From positions 187,501 to 212,500 of the forward strand of contig WPIO01000166.1 in NCBI GenBank assembly GCA_009760855.2: 25,000 bases of DNA, read 5' to 3'. Numbering within the stretch: position 1 is the stretch's first letter; every line of letters begins with the position of its first letter. Under the pieces are notes generated by a model, which saw nothing but the letters and a program-made list of their open reading frames with translations, searched no databases and was not told where the DNA came from. The position numbers were made by a program, and so were the translations under genes. Shown here in pieces: positions 8,829-18,187 of the stretch. This DNA comes from Cristatella mucedo. Lineage: Eukaryota; Bryozoa; Phylactolaemata; Cristatellidae.

Positions 8829-8946
8829 GTTGGAATGCTGGCAATGAAGGTCATGATCTTCCTGTAACCATCATTGCTGATGCTCTGGGCATCCACGTCG
8901 ACATCAGGAAATGTAATGAGTGGACACCCATCCCTGGCTATGCCTC
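8829..8946 (-). CDS. Internal exon of a Sec14 (CRAL-TRIO) domain protein, DBL/MCF2 or Trio/Kalirin-like
   Basis: On the minus strand a 118-bp segment is bounded by an acceptor (CTTTTTTGTTTCACAAATAG before 8946) and a strong donor (AAC then GTGAGTAT after 8829). It encodes one split Gly, 38 full codons and two bases of a further codon (phase 1 in, phase 2 out). The peptide contains RDGCPLITFPD and, near the end, YRKIMTFIASIP. Established pattern: Sec14-like domains of Rho guanine nucleotide exchange factors (MCF2/DBL, MCF2L, Trio, Kalirin) and of SESTD1 have a GG, then D-G-x-P-(I/L)-(I/V)-TFP segment, and about 20 residues later a helix ending in a SIP motif. The spacing here fits. These domains bind phosphoinositides and help place the protein at membranes. 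Reading frame stops occur on both sides, as expected for an exon. Other exons are not visible in the window. The Sec14-type fold is fairly secure; the exact family is inferred. Confidence 0.72.
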
Positions 8947-8972
8947 CTATTTGTGAAACAAAAAAGATTTTC

Positions 8973-8994
8973 ATAATAATAATAATAATAATAA
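8973..8994. repeat. (ATA)n microsatellite
   Basis: Seven trinucleotide units, 27 bp upstream (minus strand) of the Sec14 exon acceptor, within the intron. Confidence 0.9.
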
Positions 8995-9258
8995 CGCAAT
9001 AAAAAATATTAGTATAGGACCTTAAGAAAACAAAATCTATCATTTGGTACATTTGCCACAAAAAGCATGTCAATGTTAAAAATTGTGAGTGACAATATAC
9101 GTATCTGAAATAATGAAAGTGCATGCAAGTTTATATTAATAAAACTCTCCAATAGAACCTATCCTTTCCAAGATGGGTTTGGTTCAGCATCATAATTTTT
9201 GCACTGCACAAAGAAATAACAAAAGGGCAAATAGCTAGTAAGAACATTAATAATATTT
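8995..9258. other. AT-rich, probably intronic
   Basis: AT-rich sequence without recognisable features, on the upstream side of the minus-strand Sec14 exon. Confidence 0.35.
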
Positions 9259-9260
9259 TG

Positions 9261-9344
<84 letters not shown>
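9259..9344. repeat. (TA)n at the 3' end of a SINE
   Basis: About 85 bp of TA with two TGTA or CATA interruptions. It directly adjoins the 3' end of the reverse SINE at 9345-9497, so it probably grew from that element's AT tail. Confidence 0.92.
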
Positions 9345-9497
9345 ATTCATTTGTATAGAGCCCTAAGAGAACTTAATCTCTATTCAGGTGGTTCACATAT
9401 GCCACGAGGCTCGAGCCCACCACGACTTCGGCCAGAGAATACATTCACCTTGACCTTGGTTCGAGGCAAGCACCTTAACCACACTGCCAAACTAGCA
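9345..9497 (-). mobile_element. tRNA-derived SINE (family 1), reverse
   Basis: On the minus strand the element starts near 9497 with a box A-like TTTGGCAGTGTGGTTAAGG. A box B-like GTGGGCTCGAGCC lies near 9419-9407. It ends in the shared tail (GAATAGAGATTAAGTTCTCT, then a decayed outer arm) and AATGAATT before the TA tract. The same layout is seen at 15571-15700, 20801-20951 and 11811-11950. The copy is diverged and has extra bases between the boxes. Confidence 0.8.
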
Positions 9498-10064
9498 TGC
9501 CATCAAATTTCTAACTCTATTCGTTTGTACCAAGCATATGTCAAGAAAAAACGCCTATCGCACCTAGCTCTACTCTTATGCAGTAGCTTGCCAGATTTCT
9601 GTAGACATCGATGAGTCACAGCGATAGCAGCTCTTTGGTGAGATGACCGATACTATAAATGTTTCAAAACCTCATTCATTCATAATCGCTTAACCTTGCA
9701 TACAAAATAATTAGGTGCTAAGTTCGTAGGTGCGATGCGTTCGGATTACATTCCCAAACAGTTATCGAAAAAACTTGCCTCCATTTTGCCTACTTCGAAA
9801 TCCCAGGCAATCGCCCGAAACCAGACCGGAGCACCTCATTGAATCACGTGGCCACTACTCAAGAGTATGGCCGTGGAGTAGCCTTAGCTATAACACTAGC
9901 AGTGACAGGGACCGAAATGATAGTAATAAAAGAAAAGAAAAACAACGATGAGTATTTGCAGATGCATCTAAAGAAAACTAAATATCTCCGTCTAGATATT
10001 TCATATATGCTGGAAAAGAACCGTAGCGTTTGGTTAGTATTAACGAGCACAATTTAAGAATGCA
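9498..10064. other. Unassigned
   Basis: No recognisable gene or repeat. Short frames at 9730-10057 have no domain signature. Confidence 0.3.
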
Positions 10065-10520
10065 TAGGCGCCAAACTTAATGACAATAAAACACAACTGC
10101 TAGTCATAGACACCACAAGCCTGTGGCAGGACTAGATGCGTTGGCTCGCCTAATAGATGATGCTGTAGTGTGACTGCCATCAGGTGCTCGGAATTTAGGC
10201 GTCGTCTTTGACAGCTGCCTAAATTATGAAAGCTTTATTAAGAAGGCTGCCTCCACAGCTGCCCATCACGTCCGATGCCTATCTATGATTGGCGGAGTGC
10301 CATCCACTGTCGTTTGCAAAAAATATTACTCGCTCCCTAGTTCCATCTCGGTTTGATTAATTCTATTCCATTTTGGCTGGGCTACCAAAAAAGCCACTTG
10401 GCCACTGCAGCTTGCGACGAATATGGCTGCAAGGCTAATAACTAACCAATCCCAGAGAGCTTCGATGAATTCCGGTTGGTGACATGCAATAGCCGTGACT
10501 CATCAAAGCCAGTTTACAGA
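10065..10520 (+). pseudogene. LINE family B ORF2 fragment (copy B2)
   Basis: A heavily mutated piece of reverse transcriptase C-terminal region. With several frameshifts and stops it reads DNKTQLLVID, then GARNLGVVFDSCL, SRFD, LAGLPKKP and NMAARL. The same segments occur in the same order at 22480-22905 in copy B1, with clear nucleotide similarity (for example GGTGCTCGGAATTTAGGCGT against GTGCTTGAAATTTAGGTGT). No 3' UTR or tail follows, so the fragment is truncated at both ends. It is clearly dead. Confidence 0.8.
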
Positions 10521-10600
10521 CAGCGAGCTCTCGTAATGGCAGAAGAGCCTTAACAGCTATCACCACTGATTGTGCTGGCTAATAACCAGAGGCGAAGCCA

Positions 10601-10690
10601 GGGGTGTGTGGCAGGGGTGGCAGCTGGGTGTGGGTGTGGCAGGGGAGGCAGCTGGGTGTGGCAGGTGTGGCAGGTGTGGCAGCTGCTTGG
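10601..10690. repeat. G/T-rich imperfect tandem repeat
   Basis: About 90 bp made of GTGTGGCAGG and GGCAGCTGG units in variable order. The G runs would allow a G-quadruplex on the plus strand. The preceding CCAGAGGCGAAGCCAGGGG is a phrase often seen at the edges of dispersed repeats; I cannot assign it. Confidence 0.75.
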
Positions 10691-11545
10691 CCAGGCAGTA
10701 TTCTACAGCTGACACGAACTATCACGAAATGGCCTATCTGATTGACCATTTCGGCATCATTTCGGCCGGTTTTTGCTTGCTGCAGGCGCTAGGGAGGACG
10801 CCCCCAGACCCCCTTTTTACAGGGGGGGGGGGGAGCGGGGCCTCTGCTCCCCCCAGACTCCCATCCCATCCCGGCACTTCGATCTTGGCCCTGCCTCTAC
10901 CAATGACCGGATCGCCCACTGCTGGGCTAAAAATCCGTGTGAGTCTGGTCGTGAAGAGGGAATACTTCATCATAAGGGTCATCAAATTCATCATAAGGGT
11001 CATCGAATGACCGACCGATGGCCGAAGAAGACATATGCACTATGGAATGTCACACATGAAAGTACTTATAACCATTGTACCGAAAACCTAGCGATGCCCC
11101 AGGCGGCGAACCGTGCATCTTTCTTGCCGTCTAAATAGCTTCTCTCTTCTAAGGACGGCTAGTTTTATTTTGGAGTCTCTGAGTGTGGGGAAGCTCAGGG
11201 CAGTCTGGCCACGTGACAGCAGGTGCAAGCTTGCCAGTCCGACGAAGCTGAGAAGTCCGGTCCATCGTAGAGGAGCAGCCAGTGATTGATCAGGGGCTTC
11301 TGATTGGCCAAATGATTGAGATGAGCCAGATTCTGATTGGCCAAGTGATATGGATCTTTATTGCTGGTAATTTTGCTTTTTGCTTATTCTACGGAAACTT
11401 CTAGGCATTACTCAAAGTTTGCTCAGCATAGACCCTAGAATGTTCAAGAGAGTCGCTAGATTTCCATATTTTTATTTTCATTTACAAAGCCAAGTGGGTT
11501 CGTATTAACATCTACCTTCTATACTTGTCCCAGGCCATCAAGAAG

Positions 11546-11546
<1 letters not shown>
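10691..11546. other. Unassigned; G12 run, 21-bp direct repeat, paired CCAAT motifs
   Basis: A GC-rich patch at 10790-10880 carries C5, G12 (10822-10833) and C6 runs in a fold-back arrangement and may be part of a dispersed repeat. A 21-bp unit (TTCATCATAAGGGTCATC plus three bases) is repeated twice at 10966-10986 and 10987-11007. The 14-mer TTCTGATTGGCCAA occurs at 11298 and 11331. It contains an inverted CCAAT box, but no gene start is identified nearby. No coding region is supported. Confidence 0.4.
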
Positions 11547-11602
<56 letters not shown>

Positions 11603-11608
11603 TGTGTG
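11547..11608. repeat. (CA)n ending in CGTGTGTGTG
   Basis: About 53 bp of CA that switches to GTGTGTG at 11600, so the 3' end of the tract can fold back on itself. Confidence 0.95.
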
Positions 11609-11810
11609 AGCTTAGCTGGAGCGACTACTAGTCAGTATATATCGGGGCTAGACGGCCATTAGCCACCTTTGACTTGGCGATGAGATTCGAGATGAGGGTC
11701 ACAAGTGTCAGGCTGGAATGTAGATATTGAGGCAAAGCAGTACTGGAGGGTGATGAGTCTGGAGCACATGCTGCACGGATCAGGCACGGACTCTCCGACC
11801 TTGTTTATCG

Positions 11811-11950
11811 AGCTGGCTTGGCCAGGCAGTCACGATGCTTGCCTTTAATGACCGAGGTCAAGGTTAATGCATTTGATGACCGAGATCGTGGGCTCGACCC
11901 CTGAGGCAGATGTGATAAGCTCTCTAACGGCGCTATGCAAATGAACTGCA
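11811..11950 (+). mobile_element. tRNA-derived SINE (family 1), diverged
   Basis: Starts with AGCTGGCTTGGCCAGGCAGT, corresponding to box A of the family. A box B-like GTGGGCTCGACCCC lies at 11889-11902, and the tail decays to AGCTCTCTAACGGCGCTATG. Between the boxes the phrase TGACCGAG(G/A)TC occurs twice (11849 and 11877), so the spacer appears internally duplicated. Plus-strand orientation. Confidence 0.7.
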
Positions 11951-12169
11951 TATGTATCTCTTGCTTGAAAAGATGCCAGCAAATAAAGTGCTGGAAATGA
12001 AATGAAATAGAAATGAAGTGCTGTCCCAAAGGATCGCCCTGTTCATTTGCAGCTGAAATCGCAAAGCCAGGGGGGGAGGGGTAGCAGATCAAAAATCATC
12101 ACAGGAAGACTACAAGTGCAATCATGTGCCCTTTCATGCAGGCCCCTGCAGTCCACCTTCCTCTCTCCC

Positions 12170-12347
<178 letters not shown>

Positions 12348-12352
12348 CACTC

Positions 12353-13510
12353 TATCGCTCGACTAGTCACGGCCAGCCATTGCTAACGAACAGCCAGCGT
12401 GCAGAAGCAGCAGAAGTAGCAGCAGCTGCTACTGATCCATCCTAGCCAGTCATCTGAGCACACAAACACACACACACATCTGATGCCTGCAAGAAGGCCA
12501 AGCCGACCATCATCCGGATCATCCGCTGCCCGGCAACTGTCGAAGCACCCAACCAGGAAGCGCTGGCTCAAAAGAATTTCCCTGCTGGCGTCATTCGAGC
12601 TGGGTCGACGGCAGCACCATAGGCCTGAGAGGAACTGCTGCTGTGGCCTCTCGTCACAGCGGCATCATAGCCAGCTCTGCCGCTGCAGCCGGACAGACGC
12701 TCTCCAGCCGCCGGTATGGCTTCTGCATTTGCTATAGTAGTCAGGCGAGAGCACCTCTAGATGCCTAGATGGCTGCAGCAGCAGCTCGGATTTCTGCGGC
12801 TGCAAATTCGATCTCCCATGAGTGAGAGGCCTGCTGCTGCACCGAAGGTTTCTGCATCGCGACTTGCCTGCATCGGTCGCGCTTGCTGCTTGCACACCTG
12901 CCGGTGCCTGGTCAGGCAGGGCAGCAAGTCGGCCACCTTTCATCCCCGAGGCAGCAGTACCCAGAGAACTAGCAATAACGAAAGCCTTCAGATAGCTGCC
13001 GACCCATTTTCATGTACTGAGAAGCCAGAGAAACAGAAGTACAAATGGCTCCTTCAGGCCGGCCTTTTGACATTTATCTAATCAAACGATCTTAAGGAGC
13101 CGCTCGCAACCTTGATGCAATGCAATTGCCCCGGCCGGCCGAAGAATTGCCAATTGTGGCAGTCGGTTCTCAGGCTTGAGCCATGGGCACGGATGACAGG
13201 TGCCATTTCTCACCGACGGCTCCCACAACCACCTCAGCTAGCATCCATCGAGTGGTCTCTTGCATCATTCGGACTCACCGGCTCTCAGGGAAGCACCAGT
13301 CCCACTGCCAAGCCCCAAACAGCAACAGCAGCAGCGGTGGAGGCTGCAGCAGTGGCACGGTGGCAGCAGCAGTGGCACGGTGGCACACTGGCAGCAGCAG
13401 GACAATTTGTGCAGGTACAGCGCTTCCAAGCTCAGGTATCTTAGAAGACAAAGAACAGTGTCCGACGCAAACGATGGGCTGTGTTATACTCCCATTCCCG
13501 TGTGCATTAG
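12353..13510. other. GC-rich unassigned segment
   Basis: Contains several overlapping open frames on both strands (for example 12483-12737, 12761-13081 and 13112-13444 on plus, 12665-12943 on minus) with no recognisable domain. Short CAG/CTG runs occur at 12406-12430 and 13319-13400. In the second, GCAGCAGTGGCACGGTG is repeated twice (near 13347 and 13367). All three plus frames around 12480-12600 are open, so composition cannot distinguish coding from chance here. I would not call a gene. Confidence 0.3.
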
Positions 13511-13575
13511 CAGGGGAGGGCAGGGGAGGGCAGGGGAGGGCAGGGGAGGGCAGGGGAGGGCAGGGGAGGGCAGGG
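13511..13575. repeat. CAGGGGAGGG minisatellite, six units
   Basis: Six perfect 10-bp units plus a partial seventh. Each unit has a G4 and a G3 run separated by one or two bases, which meets the usual sequence rule for an intramolecular G-quadruplex several times over. It lies 17 bp before a (CT)n tract. Confidence 0.97.
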
Positions 13576-13588
13576 TTTCTCTTTCCCG

Positions 13589-13591
<3 letters not shown>

Positions 13592-13687
<96 letters not shown>

Positions 13688-13688
13688 C
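13592..13688. repeat. (CT)n microsatellite
   Basis: About 85 bp of pure CT followed by CTTTCTCTCTCCTT. Confidence 0.97.
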
Positions 13689-13854
13689 TTTCCCTGGGCC
13701 CAAGCAATTTGCAGGCGCCTGCTACCGGATTTGTATTGTGCTCAGCTTACGAAAGGTCAGAGTGCAAAGTTTTAGCTCGCATTTCCCATCTTGCTTCTTT
13801 CTAGCGTTCTACTCGGCTCGGCTCGCGCACACGAGCGGTCAAGCAAAAGCCGCC

Positions 13855-14034
<180 letters not shown>

Positions 14035-14229
14035 CGCCCATAGTATATCCGCTGCATATCCACTCCACTCACTTGCGAGCTCCGCCGCCGCGTGCTATCA
14101 GTACCGTCATCGGTACTATCGAGCATCGAATCGATTTCGACAGCACACAACCTGTAGCTCGCCGGTCACTCCACTCCGCTCAGTGCGCCAGTCCTTCAGA
14201 CCCGCTCATCCAGCCTCCCACACTCTTCC

Positions 14230-14728
14230 AGTGTGTGCTCGCGCGATCTCACTCAGCACCCGCTCGTCTGCTTCTCACATCATCTAGTCGTTCCCTGCAC
14301 GAAATTGAAATGTTTGGCGATTAGGCTTTCAGCTCTCGTGCACACCGGACGTCTGGAACTCGCTTCCGGCTACGGTCACTGCCTGCTTTGACCTTGCAAC
14401 TTGTTAAGTCTCAGCTAAAGATGCGCCTGTTCGGGTCAGCTTGACCCCAGAGAACTTCTCTTTTTGTTTTGTTTCTTCGAGCTCATCGTGCACACTGTGC
14501 TTGATTCAGTGCACGTTACTTACTAGCCAGGCGTCTTACTAACTGGTAGTCACAAGTGTCTTGATGGTTGCTTTAGCATGCTGGCCAAAGGACGATACTT
14601 AATTGCATTCGAATGCTTGATGCTGTGCAACATTGTCACCAACATTGGGCATCGATCGATCCTCTTGCAGTGAGCTATAGGCACCGCCTGGATAGAGATC
14701 AAGTTCTCTTGGGTGCTATAAATAAGAC
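14230..14728 (+). mobile_element. LINE fragment C (ORF2 end, 3' UTR and tail)
   Basis: The first part, with frameshifts, reads as the end of a CR1/L2-like ORF2: VPCTKLK near 14292, FGD then stop then AFSSRA near 14310-14340, and VWNSLPATVTA near 14350-14385. A 3' UTR of about 260 bp follows. It ends with a tail at 14679-14724 (GCACCGCCTGGATAGAGATC, then AAGTTCTCTTGGGTGCTATA). This tail is closer to the SINE tail at 15645-15690 than are those of the family A copies. Fragment C is therefore the best candidate for the SINE partner lineage in this window. Its 5' limit is approximate. Confidence 0.72.
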
Positions 14729-15570
14729 CCATCCTAATTAGTATTACTAATACACTGATCTCAGTGACTGATGTCCCTGTACTGTCCACTATCTGTCTGC
14801 TTGTGCACTGCCTCTACAGCCACGTGTCCTAGGAAGCACTAAGAGTAATAGGCATAGGTACTCCTAGTGCTCAGGATTCGTCAAAGGCTTCCATCTGGTA
14901 TATTTAAGCTCCTCCTGATTGCCTTGACCCTCTGTCTCCAAATCTGGTTCCTGTAGCTAGCTTGCAATGTCCCATGAGCACAGGGACTCGACAGTTCACG
15001 TCTTCCTTCAAAGCAACTTGAAAGGGAAGCCATAGACGGCAGCCAAACTTGGTCAATTGTTCCTGGCTTCCACGGCCATTCTTCTTCCTTCCTTCCTTCC
15101 GGTGGCCTTGACCGAGCAGCAGAGACTCAGCTCAGCTTCATCACTCTCGCATTGCTTCCACAGTTCGTCTAATATGTGCACTAAAGATGGAAGCTTCAAC
15201 CAAGACCGAGAAGGAATCGGCGAATCGTCACTAAGCCCAGCTCCTCGGACTCCTACATGTCTTCGGACACAGGCAGGCCCAGTTTGAATACCTCCTGTTT
15301 GAATACCGACTGTTTTTACATACCATTCAGTTAGGCATCAATCTGGCATAAATTATCGACAGAAGCATGCGCAAATAGACAGGAGAGCCCATCAATACTC
15401 CGTAGCCGCCTACATGTTAGGCAGGCGTGTAAACATGTGTGTAAGATCCTGAAGGAAAATGACTCCCGAATAAGCGCTGACAGTCGCTTCAGCACGACCG
15501 GAAGGTCAACAGAAGGGCAGGCCCTACTAAAGAGGAGCAAGCCCTAAGTATCTTCCTAGTGCCCGGAAGA
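14729..15570. other. Unassigned
   Basis: No gene recognised. A short CTTC run lies at about 15084-15098 and the phrase GTTTGAATACC is repeated at about 15283 and 15298. A 76-codon frame (15057-15287) begins with a hydrophobic stretch but has no domain and its early part is the CTTC run. Confidence 0.3.
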
Positions 15571-15942
<372 letters not shown>

Positions 15943-15961
15943 GTGGGTAAATAATGCCATA

Positions 15962-16007
15962 AATAATGCCATATATGATAATATATATATACATATATGG
16001 CATTATT
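15962..16007. repeat. 16-bp perfect inverted repeat
   Basis: AATAATGCCATATATG at 15962-15977 is exactly reverse-complemented at 15992-16007, with a 14-bp AT-only loop. The left arm is also part of a 12-bp direct duplication (AAATAATGCCAT at 15949-15960 approximately and 15961-15972). Confidence 0.93.
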
Positions 16008-16029
16008 GGGGCAGCGAGTATTCTTTCAC

Positions 16030-16286
16030 GAAGTCCAGCATAGAGAGTGCTCCTGCACGACACGCACCAGTACTACTTGCACACCACGCTGCCTGTGCAC
16101 TAGAGCTCCTCCAGTCGGGGCAAAAATCGGCAGCCATGCTTGTCTGTCTGTTACGAAGGTCTCTACTGCCACATTATACTGCTTCTTACTGAGTTGGCTG
16201 CCCGTCAAGCAGTATCTGCTGATTTTCAGGCTCTGTCACTCGGTGGTTAAGTTTCCTCACTCTCTTGTTCCGACCGATGAACCGAT
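16030..16286 (+). pseudogene. Possible decayed LINE ORF2 fragment
   Basis: One frame contains LLSWLPVKQYLLIFRLC near 16185-16240. This parallels the HWLPVKQRI-x-FK(V/I)L segment of the LINE copies at 3490-3540 and 22890-22940. The surrounding sequence is too mutated to align by eye. It might be a chance match, but WLPVKQ is a strong word for this protein group. Confidence 0.45.
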
Positions 16287-16384
16287 CGGAAATACTTCAT
16301 AATCAGGCATACGAATATAATAATATATAAAATAAAAATTCCTAAAATTAATAATCAATAATTAAAAAATTCCGGAAATACTTC
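16287..16384. mobile_element. AT-rich insert flanked by a 12-bp direct repeat
   Basis: CGGAAATACTTC occurs at 16287-16298 and again at 16373-16384. The 74 bp between are almost all A/T. Such a layout fits a small insertion with a target-site duplication. No terminal inverted repeat or coding content is visible. The insert begins with CATAATCAGGCATACGAATA, resembling the AT patch near 118. Confidence 0.45.
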
Positions 16385-16537
16385 CTTGACCCCATCTCAG
16401 ATTTCTTGGCTGTGCCTCAAACGAACGAACAAATCTCGGGGATAGCCGATAGAGGGGACACGGCACTTTCACTTGCGCTCGACTTGTCCTCTGCTGCGCG
16501 GCTGCTGCTGCTGCCTGCTGGCTTTTTTCGCCGGGCA

Positions 16538-16581
16538 ATAACTAATAACTAATAATAACTAATAATTAATAAATAACTAAT
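16538..16581. repeat. Degenerate AATAACTAAT repeat
   Basis: Several TAACTAA and AATAATTAA units in a row. Confidence 0.8.
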
Positions 16582-16604
16582 CAATTGACCAAAGGTTCAA
16601 CACG

Positions 16605-16702
16605 TGCAAAGTGCCTAGAAAGAGCTTTACTTCTTCCGAGGTTTTATGCAAATATTTTGTGTGGTATTATTAGTATTATCGCTATTACTATTATTATTAT
16701 CA
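16605..16702 (+). mobile_element. Isolated LINE/SINE 3' tail with ATT-rich end
   Basis: GCAAAGTGCCTAGAAAGAGC at 16605 resembles the family A tail (TAAAGCGCCTAGAAAGAG). It is followed by TTCTTCCGAGGTTTTATGCA and, after a short gap, a degenerate ATT run (16663-16700). Only the tail is recognisable, as at 6211-6378. Confidence 0.6.
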
Positions 16703-16784
16703 TGACCAATCACGGTCACTTTCACTAGTGGGCTAATGGGCTCTGAAATCCAGTTCGAAATGAGGTGGAGCAGTAACACGAGCC

Positions 16785-16935
16785 GTGATGGCACACTAGG
16801 TAAGGCGGTTGCTTTCACGACCTCGGGACCGAGGTCGTGAGTTCGATTCCTGCGGTGGGCGATCCTTTATCGTCACTGCAAGCGGTGGTGATAGCCGTAA
16901 AAAAAGCTCTTCTGTCACTATACAAAAAGAGGCTG
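16785..16935 (+). mobile_element. tRNA-derived SINE (family 2)
   Basis: A box A-like TGGCACACTAGGTAAGGCG (16789-16807) and an excellent box B GAGTTCGATTCC (16839-16850) are present. Between them an 11-bp perfect hairpin (CACGACCTCGG, two bases, CCGAGGTCGTG; 16816-16839) occupies the place of the anticodon/variable region. The body after box B (GATCCTTTATCGTCACTGCA) and the lack of the LINE-type tail separate it from family 1. The reverse element at 2530-2645 is its likely relative. A tRNA pseudogene cannot be excluded for this copy alone. Confidence 0.65.
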
Positions 16936-17029
16936 TTTAATCAGCTAGGATTTTTTTTTACTCCCAAATATCCAAACAAAACGAGCATCATTGTTTTATC
17001 AGTCTGACCGCACTAGTTCGTCTGCAGCC
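16936..17029. other. Unassigned
   Basis: AT-rich sequence with a T9 run; nothing recognised. Confidence 0.3.
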
Positions 17030-17278
17030 TAAGCAACCAAGCCGAGGCACGATAGCACGAAGGCAGCACGAATGGCGGCCGCTTGTACTGGTACATCATG
17101 GCCCACCGGGGCCCCCCCCCCCCGGGGCGGGGGCCAGACGCAAGCAGCCACGCCTAGCGAGGACCCATAAGCCAACAGTCGCCTGCTGCCATCACGCTCA
17201 CTGCGTGGGGGCGCTGCAAGCGCACGACCGGTTTTGCCACTGCAATGCCGCATTCAGTCGTCAGACTCGACTAGTCCG

Positions 17279-17334
17279 ACTTTTGCCAAGCACCGGCTGC
17301 TGCTCACGCGCAGCAGCCGGTGCTTGGCAAAAGT
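17279..17334. repeat. Perfect 25-bp inverted repeat with 6-nt loop
   Basis: Arms 17279-17303 and 17310-17334 are perfectly complementary over 25 bp, with the loop TCACGC. The arm contains TTTTGCCAAGCACCGGCTGC. The stem is GC-rich and non-repetitive, unlike the TA-type fold-backs. Possible uses include an RNA hairpin, a fold-back element or a protein-binding site; none is shown. Confidence 0.95.
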
Positions 17335-17515
17335 ACACCCGAGAGACTGCCATGCTGCCGACGGCAGCTGCTGCTGCTGCTGCCGCCGCAGCCCAGCGTT
17401 TGCACAGCGAGGGCAAACAAGAGGAGGATTAAATGAGTGCAGCACACGAATCGGCGGCATCGATGAAAGGCCAGCCAAGCAACGGAACCGCCGAGGCTGC
17501 GCAAAGATGTGACTG

Positions 17516-17533
17516 GCACGTCACGTGACGTGC
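17516..17533. promoter_or_regulatory. 18-bp palindrome combining E-box and two CRE half-sites
   Basis: GCACGTCACGTGACGTGC is perfectly palindromic. Its centre is the CACGTG E-box (bHLH or bZIP type site) and each side holds ACGTCA or TGACGT, the CRE/ATF core. A partial copy, TGGCACGTCACGTGAC, occurs at 17926-17941; the first copy has the same 16-mer at 17514-17529. Confidence 0.55.
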
Positions 17534-18060
17534 GCACCCTTCGAGTGACGCTGCACTGCGCAAAGACGAGTTTCGGACGATTTGTTGGGGAGGATTTTTC
17601 GGGCGGCCAAAGGACGCGAGCTGCGCACTCGGCTTGCTCGGTGGGTGGGAGCAAGGGGAGCGCAATCGATCGGCTCAGCCCAGCCACCAGGAGCAGCTGC
17701 TGCCCGATGCTCCTGTCCTGAAGGTAAGCGGTGCCGCTCGCTAGCTGTTGCTAGCTTGCGTGCGCTTCCAACTGTGCCAGGCACGTTTTCGCGACTGCTG
17801 AGACCCCGTCGTCGGCGGCTCCATCCACGATCGATCGCTTTTGCTCTGCCGGATTTTGGTAGCAACCGAAGCAAAGCTTCTCCAAGGCAAAGCATTCCCA
17901 TCGACCATCCCCTTCCTTCTGGCTGGCACGTCACGTGACAGGCTGGTTGGCACTCTCTCTGCTTCTGCTCCAAAGCTCATCATTTCGGCAAAGACATGCC
18001 CAGGCCTCGGACCACGAGAGCAACACAAGAGTGAATTCGAACAGCCTACGAAGGTCATTG

Positions 18061-18187
18061 TGGAGGTGGAAGGGGCAGTATGGAGTCTGGAGGTGGGAGG
18101 GACAGTGTGGAGGTGGGAGGGGCATTGTGGAGGTGGGAGGGGCAGTGTGGAGGTGGGAGGGGCAGTGTGGAGGTGGGAGGGGCAGTG
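18061..18187. repeat. 20-bp G-rich minisatellite, six units
   Basis: Six units of TGGAGGTGGGAGGGGCAGTG. The second is lengthened by 7 bp and the outer units differ at one or two bases. Units 4-6 are identical, so the array expanded recently at its 3' side. Plus-strand G runs allow quadruplex formation. Frames through it encode Trp/Gly-rich repeats and are not credible proteins. Confidence 0.96.

Larger units (their letters stand above)
17030..17960. promoter_or_regulatory. GC- and CpG-rich segment, possible promoter region
   Basis: The base composition rises sharply compared with the AT-rich DNA before it. CpG is frequent, and the segment holds a C12/GGGGCGGGGG patch (17112-17133), a perfect 25-bp hairpin (17279-17334), an 18-bp CRE/E-box palindrome (17516-17533) and a partial copy of it (17928-17940). 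A good donor-like AAGGTAAGCG lies at 17721. Long frames are open on both strands (for example 17582-17938 plus, 17521-17973 minus) but with no recognisable domain. It may be a promoter and first exon, direction unknown. Confidence 0.35.

Noticed and set aside
11298-11344. Paired inverted CCAAT boxes as a promoter
   Set aside because: Two TTCTGATTGGCCAA words are present, but no TATA, CpG island or gene start follows; noted only as a short direct repeat.
12483-12737. Arg-rich plus-strand frame, considered as an exon
   Set aside because: All three plus frames are open here and none gives a recognisable family; exon borders are not convincing.
16785-16860. Possible functional tRNA gene
   Set aside because: Box B is good, but the acceptor stem does not pair convincingly and the element continues into a body shared with another copy, so a SINE is more likely.
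17521-17973. 150-codon minus-strand frame in the GC-rich segment
   Set aside because: Overlaps equally long plus-strand frames and has no domain; CpG-rich composition explains the openness.
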